Part shown: in pieces, positions 5,623 to 9,716 of the stretch
How the letters are laid out: each line of letters starts with the position of its first letter
Position numbering within the stretch: position 1 is the stretch's first letter
Made by a program: the position numbers and the translations under genes
NCBI GenBank assembly: GCA_026991005.1
Contig: JALXCH010000659.1
Span: forward strand, 1-9,716
Length of the DNA: 9,716 nucleotides
Direction: 5' to 3'
Origin: Calditrichia bacterium
Lineage (GTDB): Bacteria > Calditrichota > Calditrichia > RBG-13-44-9
The notes under the pieces: generated by a model
The model's input: the letters and a program-made list of their open reading frames with translations, nothing else
What the model was told of the DNA's origin: nothing
Databases searched by the model: none

Positions 5623-6990
5623 TTAATGGTAAAATTGCAGAAAGAAGGAGAGCATGGAGAAGTAGATAAGCAGCCCCACCACATCGTTAAACGTGGCAAT
5701 GAAAGGGCCGGTGGCCAGAGCGGGGTCGATATTAAATTTTTTGAAGATGAGGGGGATGGTGGCGCCAATGAAAGAGGCATTCAGGACCACAATAATTAAA
5801 GTGGAACCCAGGATAAGCCCGAAGGTGGGGTCGTGTTGCCATAAAGAGATAATCAGGAAAATGAGTGCGCCGAGGACAAAGCCGTTGAGCAGGGCGACCC
5901 GAATTTCCCGAAAAAGACGGCGTCCCGTGTCCTTGAAGCTGATTTCCCCCGTGGCAAGCCCGCGCACCACAATAATGCTGGATTGTTGCCCACTGCTCCC
6001 ACCCATGGCCATGACGATGGGAATGAAGAATGCGGAGGTAATAATTTTTTCCATGGTCGCCGAGAAGGAGCTCAGGATAAACGCGGAAATAATCTCGCCC
6101 ACAAAGGAGAGGATGAGCCAGGGGAGGCGGGCACGAGAAATTTCCAGCACACTGTCCTCCAGCACGCTTTCTTCCCCGGTTCCGGCAATTTTACCCAGGT
6201 CTTCATCAATCTCTTCATCAATCACATCCACCACATCATCAATGGTGATGCGACCAATGAGTTTGTGCCGTTTGTTCACCACCGGCGCCGAAACCAGGTT
6301 GTACTTCCGGAACAGCCGCGCCACCTCCTCCTGATCCATATCGCTATCCACACTCACCACGTCTTCCTTCATGATTTCGCGCACCCGGGTATCGGGGTTG
6401 GCCAGAATCAAATCTCGCAAAGAGACCATTCCCACCAGAACACCAAAATCATCAATCACGTACACATGGTACACATCCTCCACATCCTGGTAGTGCTTGC
6501 GAATTTCTTCGATGGCATCCCGAACCGTGGAGTTGGCATTAACAGCCACATACTCTTTGGCCATGATGCCACCAGCCGTGTCTTCCGGGTAAAGCAGCAG
6601 TTCCTGGATTTCTTCCGAGCTCTCTTCTGGAACCCGCTTCAGCACCTCGCTGGCCTGCTCCACCGGAAGCTCCGAGACAATATCTGCCGCATCATCCGAA
6701 TCCATCTCGTGGATCATTTCGGCAATCTGCTCGGTGTTCATTCCTTTTAAAATGTCTTCCTTGACGTTTTCCTCCAGTTCGGCCAGCACGTCACTGGCCA
6801 ATTCCGGTGGCAACAGATTAAAAATTGCCCGGCGCTCGTCCTCATCCAGATGCCCCATGATCTCAGCGATGTCTGCCGGGTGCATGTCGGCAATGATATT
6901 CAGGACGAAATTGGTTTGTCCCTTTTTAATCAGATACTGAATGTCATCCAGGATTTCGTCCAAATTAATTTCACTGGTCATGGGCGCCAT
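5623..6990 (-). CDS. mgtE: Magnesium transporter/channel MgtE
   Basis: 455 residues, the family's normal length. Order: an acidic MgtE N-domain (about 37-135, helical repeats such as 'LPPELASDVLAELEEN'), a CBS-domain pair (136-262, with 'EDTAGGIMAKEYVAV' and 'VSAPVVNKRHKLIGRITIDD'), a plug-helix region, then five membrane segments (about 288-453). The pore-region motif is GGSSGQQS (330-337), where many members have GGN.G.Q. Asp436 in 'FNDVVGLLIYF' matches the conserved pore Asp. By family knowledge it is a homodimeric inner-membrane Mg2+ channel gated by Mg2+ binding to the N and CBS domains. The start is ambiguous: ATG 6990 and ATG 6981 are in frame. I keep 6990, with a weak GAAAG upstream, which overlaps rsmA by 20 nt and suggests translational coupling. 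Last gene of the amidohydrolase-rsmA-mgtE cluster. No Mg-sensing leader was seen. Confidence 0.95.
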   Translation of the reverse strand: MAPMTSEINLDEILDDIQYLIKKGQTNFVLNIIADMHPADIAEIMGHLDEDERRAIFNLLPPELASDVLAELEENVKEDILKGMNTEQIAEMIHEMDSDDAADIVSELPVEQASEVLKRVPEESSEEIQELLLYPEDTAGGIMAKEYVAVNANSTVRDAIEEIRKHYQDVEDVYHVYVIDDFGVLVGMVSLRDLILANPDTRVREIMKEDVVSVDSDMDQEEVARLFRKYNLVSAPVVNKRHKLIGRITIDDVVDVIDEEIDEDLGKIAGTGEESVLEDSVLEISRARLPWLILSFVGEIISAFILSSFSATMEKIITSAFFIPIVMAMGGSSGQQSSIIVVRGLATGEISFKDTGRRLFREIRVALLNGFVLGALIFLIISLWQHDPTFGLILGSTLIIVVLNASFIGATIPLIFKKFNIDPALATGPFIATFNDVVGLLIYFSMLSFFLQFYH

Positions 6991-7786
6991 GGCTTTCGTT
7001 AAGCAGTTGATGAATGGTGTTACTTAATTCCACAAATTCGGCAACGGAAAGGTTTTCCGGCCGACGGGAAAAGTCAAATTTTGTCCGCCCTAATATAGTG
7101 GAAGAAAAGAGGTTAGACAACGTGTTTCGCATCATTTTTCTTCTCTGGGCAAAACAAGCCCGCACAATGCGCCGGAAAAGCACCTCGTCGTGGGCTTCCC
7201 GTTCTTCGGCGGGGCGAAATTCCAGCCGCACAACGGCAGAATCCACCCGGGGGCGGGGGCGGAACACCGAAGCGGGAACGGTAAACAAATATTCCACACG
7301 GGAGAAATATTGCACCTGTACGGAGAGGATTCCGTACTGCTTGCTCCCCGAGGCAGCCACCAGGCGCTCTGCCACCTCCATCTGCACCATAATCACCGCT
7401 TCCTGCAGGAATGCCGATTCTTCAATAAGTTTGAATAAAATGGGGGAGGTGACATGATAGGGCAAATTGCCAATGACCCCCAGCTTTGTGGAAGAGTGGG
7501 AACGAGCCAGTTCTTCCAAAGAAATTTTCAGAATATCTCCGGGAATGAGTTTCAGGTTGGGAGGGTTTCCCAGCCGCTCCGGGAGTTCACCGGCTAAGCG
7601 GGTATCCAGTTCCACCGCAACCACCGGACCGGAGCGCTGCACCAGCAGTTCAGTTAAAATTCCTTTTCCCGGGCCAATTTCCACCACCGGAACCTCGCCC
7701 GGTACGGTAAGTGCATTCACAATTTTCCGGGCAATATTTTTATCGGTGAGAAAATTCTGGCTTAAAGGGACGCGTGTTCGTTTCAT
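6971..7786 (-). CDS. rsmA: 16S rRNA (adenine(1518)-N6/adenine(1519)-N6)-dimethyltransferase
   Basis: 271 residues from ATG 7786. RsmA (KsgA) dimethylates the two adjacent adenines in the 3'-terminal hairpin of 16S rRNA using S-adenosylmethionine, late in 30S assembly. Visible motifs: 'SQNFL' (9-13), SAM-binding 'EIGPGKGILT' (36-45), 'VELD' (58-61), 'GD' (83-84), catalytic 'GNLPYHVTSPI' (106-116), 'FRPRPRVDSAVV' (175-186) and C-domain 'AQRRKMMRNTL' (213-223). A GTG at 7816 would add ten residues overlapping the upstream gene. I prefer ATG 7786 because family members have the QNFL motif about ten residues from the start. The nearest GGAG is 13 nt upstream, rather far, so coupling to the amidohydrolase stop 11 nt away is plausible. 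The gene ends TGA at 6971, inside the start of mgtE; a TAA follows one codon later. Identification is secure. Confidence 0.96.
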   Translation of the reverse strand: MKRTRVPLSQNFLTDKNIARKIVNALTVPGEVPVVEIGPGKGILTELLVQRSGPVVAVELDTRLAGELPERLGNPPNLKLIPGDILKISLEELARSHSSTKLGVIGNLPYHVTSPILFKLIEESAFLQEAVIMVQMEVAERLVAASGSKQYGILSVQVQYFSRVEYLFTVPASVFRPRPRVDSAVVRLEFRPAEEREAHDEVLFRRIVRACFAQRRKMMRNTLSNLFSSTILGRTKFDFSRRPENLSVAEFVELSNTIHQLLNESHGAHDQ

Positions 7787-7797
7787 AAGAATCGGGA

Positions 7798-9390
7798 TTA
7801 CTCCATTTGGTTCCACACGATTTTTCCGTTAACCACCGTAAGCAGGGAATGGGTTTCAGCCAGTTCCTCCGGGGAAACCGCGGTGATATCCCGATCGGGA
7901 ATAAAAAAATCCGCCAGCATCCCGGGGTGGAGGCTGCCCAGTTCCGTTTCCCTGTGTACGGCATAGGCACTCTGGCTGGTGTATGCTGCCAGCGCCGTGG
8001 GCAGGGTAATTGCTTCCCCGGGATGGAACGGTTCCCGGGAATCGCCCGGACAATGGCGTTGCACGGCTGCATAAATGTTGTGCCAGGGCTGGAAGGGGTA
8101 AATGGGCGCATCCGAGCCCAGAACCAACCGCGCCCCGCCCCGCAGCAAACTGCCGAGGGCATAGGCGTAGCGTCCCCGCTCTCCCCAGTATCGCTCGATG
8201 AGTTCCCGGTCTCCCGGCAGGTGAATGGGTTGCACGCTGGCAATCACCCCGGCTTTTCCAAACAGAGGGAAATCGTCGGGATGCACCAGCTGAGCATGTT
8301 CAATCCGATGCCGCAACCCCTGCTGCCGGGAAGCGGCGGAAAAACGGGCAAAAACCTGCAGAACCATGCGATTTGCAGCATCGCCAATGGCATGCACCGC
8401 GCAGTTTACCCCCAGCTTTACCGCCTTTTCCACCAGGCCGGTTAATTCTTCTTCACTAATCGCTGCAATTCCCCGGTGGTTGCTCCCCCGGTAATTTTCC
8501 AGCATCCAGGCGCTCTGGGAGCCCAGCGCCCCATCACTAAAAATTTTAATGCCGTTTATTTGAATCCAGGGGCTCCCAAACGGAGTGGAGAGTTTCAGGG
8601 ATTCCAGTAGCTCCAGCTGGGAGGCGGGAACGTACCAGAACACCCGCAGGTTCAGTGCCTCCTGTCGAAGCGCCTGGCGATACAGGCGGAATTCCGCTGC
8701 TGTTTCCATGCTGTGGATGGAGGTTAAACCCAGCCGGTGCATCTCCTGCTGCGCCTCGCGAAACGCCGCCTGCAGGGTGTTCCATTCGGGCAGCGGAATG
8801 GCCTCCCGCACCGGAAGGGTCGCGTTTTCTTGCAGAATACCGGTGGGGTCTCCGTGGCTATCCCGCTGAATCACTCCCCCGGCGGGATCGGGAGTGTGCG
8901 CATCGATATGCAACAATTGCAGCACCGGGGAATTCACCCAGTACGTATGCCAGTCCCGGCTTTCTAAAGCGATGAAGTGACGGGTGCTGATGGCATCCAG
9001 CAATTTTTTATGGGGGAAATGGGTAAGCTGCCAGCGCTCTTTATCCCACCCTCCACCGACAATCCAGCTCCCCGGAGGAGCCGTTTTGGCCCTTTCCCGA
9101 AGGAGATCCAGCGCCTCCGTTACCGTGGCACAGCGGGAGAGATCTATTTCCAGTTTGCGTCGCACATAGCCCAGAAAATGGATGTGAGAATCGGAAAAAC
9201 CCGGTAAAATCGGAAGTCCCCGGGCATTGATAACCCGGGTGTGGGAACAGCGGTAGGCGAGGATTTCCTTATCCCCTCCCGTGAGCACGATGCGATGTTT
9301 CCAGCTCATCAGAGCAGTGTCCCGGGTAAATCCCTGCTCGGGATTGTAAATACGTCCGTTGTAAACAATTAAATCCGGGCAAAACAGCAT
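7798..9390 (-). CDS. Amidohydrolase family protein (YtcJ / amidohydrolase-3 type metal-dependent hydrolase)
   Basis: 530 residues, full length for this family. It is a TIM-barrel metal-dependent hydrolase flanked by a small beta-sandwich formed by both termini ('LIVYNGRIYNPEQG' and 'MLADFFIPDRDI...VVNGKIVW'). Metal-site and family motifs are all present: 'GFSDSHIHF' (His69, His71), 'IKIFSDGALGSQSA' (Lys282), 'HAIGD' (His333), 'RIEHAQLV' (His365) and 'LGSDAPI' (Asp427). The substrate cannot be read; YtcJ-like proteins are usually assigned only as predicted amidohydrolases acting on C-N bonds. There is no signal peptide, so it is cytoplasmic. ATG 9390 is preceded by GAGGT at a suitable distance. 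The gene lies downstream of rpoZ beyond a clear terminator and heads the rsmA-mgtE cluster. By eye it is more G+C-rich than the left half of the window, though its neighbours share this trend. Confidence 0.93.
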   Translation of the reverse strand: MLFCPDLIVYNGRIYNPEQGFTRDTALMSWKHRIVLTGGDKEILAYRCSHTRVINARGLPILPGFSDSHIHFLGYVRRKLEIDLSRCATVTEALDLLRERAKTAPPGSWIVGGGWDKERWQLTHFPHKKLLDAISTRHFIALESRDWHTYWVNSPVLQLLHIDAHTPDPAGGVIQRDSHGDPTGILQENATLPVREAIPLPEWNTLQAAFREAQQEMHRLGLTSIHSMETAAEFRLYRQALRQEALNLRVFWYVPASQLELLESLKLSTPFGSPWIQINGIKIFSDGALGSQSAWMLENYRGSNHRGIAAISEEELTGLVEKAVKLGVNCAVHAIGDAANRMVLQVFARFSAASRQQGLRHRIEHAQLVHPDDFPLFGKAGVIASVQPIHLPGDRELIERYWGERGRYAYALGSLLRGGARLVLGSDAPIYPFQPWHNIYAAVQRHCPGDSREPFHPGEAITLPTALAAYTSQSAYAVHRETELGSLHPGMLADFFIPDRDITAVSPEELAETHSLLTVVNGKIVWNQME

Positions 9391-9435
9391 GGAGACCTCG
9401 GGATTTTTTCTCTTGTGGAAGGTGGTGAAAAAGGG

Positions 9436-9462
9436 GAATAAAAAACCCCGCCGAAGCGGGGT
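9436..9462 (-). terminator. Intrinsic terminator of rpoZ
   Basis: On the minus strand the transcript reads ACCCCGC-TTCG-GCGGGGT followed by TTTTTATT. This is a 7-bp GC-rich stem with a stable UUCG tetraloop and a U-tract, starting 5 nt beyond the rpoZ stop. It should separate rpoZ from the amidohydrolase operon. I could not find a clear promoter in the roughly 45 nt left before the next ATG, so partial read-through is possible. Confidence 0.9.
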
Positions 9463-9467
9463 GCTAT

Positions 9468-9716
9468 TTATTTGCGTACCGTTTCGTAACGTATCACCAG
9501 TTTGTCGTTGAGAAACTCCTCCCGTGCCGTGTTAATGGGATTTTCTTCGTCTTCGATTGGTTCTTCCACCTCGGGTTTCTCCTCATCCAGACTCAGGAAT
9601 TCCTCTTCAAATTCCCCCTCTAATTCTTCCAGAATCTGACGATCGCGCTTTTTCTGGTACAACTCTTCGTTAATCTGGCGTGCCCGTTTGGCAATCACCA
9701 TGGCCGCTTCGTACAG
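9468..9716 (-). CDS. rpoZ: DNA-directed RNA polymerase omega subunit, C-terminal part (5' end outside window)
   Basis: 82 codons plus a TAA stop. The frame continues past the window edge, so the Met at 9701 is internal: the edge reads 'LYEAAMVIAKRARQINEEL', the conserved omega core (compare the family's YEA...AAKRARQIN). Omega is a small RNA polymerase subunit that wraps the C-terminus of beta-prime and aids assembly. After the core comes a strongly acidic stretch ('LEELEGEFEEEFLSLDEE', then 'PEVEEPIEDEENP'). The closing 'INTAREEFLNDKLVIRYE' resembles the C-terminal strand seen in omegas of FCB bacteria. The acidic insert between the two conserved parts is longer than in classical omegas. It ends 5 nt before an intrinsic terminator, so it is the last gene of its transcript. 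Identification is good although the N-terminus is missing. Confidence 0.85.
   Translation of the reverse strand: MYEAAMVIAKRARQINEELYQKKRDRQILEELEGEFEEEFLSLDEEKPEVEEPIEDEENPINTAREEFLNDKLVIRYETVRK

Noticed and set aside
5693..6750. Long plus-strand frames of 213 and 255 aa opposite mgtE
   Set aside because: They are antisense shadows of a secure mgtE gene, with His/Ser/Arg-rich low-complexity composition and no ribosome site.
7740..8243. 167-aa minus-strand frame overlapping the amidohydrolase and rsmA
   Set aside because: It is an alternative frame of the amidohydrolase with Pro/Arg/Cys-rich shadow composition. The amidohydrolase frame contains all catalytic motifs.

Overview
The window (9,716 bp, about half G+C by eye) looks like chromosome from a Gram-negative bacterium of the FCB assemblage. 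I lean toward Calditrichota or a related candidate phylum (KSB1, Ignavibacteria-like). The basis is a type IX secretion (T9SS) type A C-terminal sorting domain, an outer-membrane porin-like beta-barrel, and an omega subunit ending in the 'EEFL..KL..RYE' style of that group. The phylum is inference.

Left part (1-2833): a divergent pair. An unrecognised gene runs leftward from 644 out of the window. To the right, from 899, lies a secreted multidomain protein (signal peptide, right-handed beta-helix, FnIII-like domain, amidotransferase-like domain, T9SS sorting domain). An in-frame TGA at 1412-1414 interrupts it, while reading frame and homology-like text continue unbroken on both sides. This is the most interesting point in the window. 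It is most simply a nonsense mutation or sequence error. However, the codon sits in a C-P-G-(UGA) context with a hairpin about 30 nt downstream, so selenocysteine or readthrough deserves a check.

Middle (2834-5361): a long AT-rich spacer follows. It holds a strong hairpin, a promoter candidate and a perfect 19-bp inverted repeat. Then come a porin-like outer-membrane protein (3610-4641, +) and, convergent with it, a DUF2461/TIGR02453 protein (4672-5361, -).

Right part (5623-9716, all -): in transcription order, the 3' part of rpoZ with a clear intrinsic terminator, an amidohydrolase of the YtcJ/amidohydrolase-3 type, rsmA (ksgA), and mgtE. The last three are tightly packed (11-nt gap, then a 20-nt overlap) and look like one operon joining ribosome maturation and magnesium transport. 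Apart from the interrupted gene, these are ordinary housekeeping and envelope genes. I found no CRISPR array, tRNA, rRNA, IS element or defence system.
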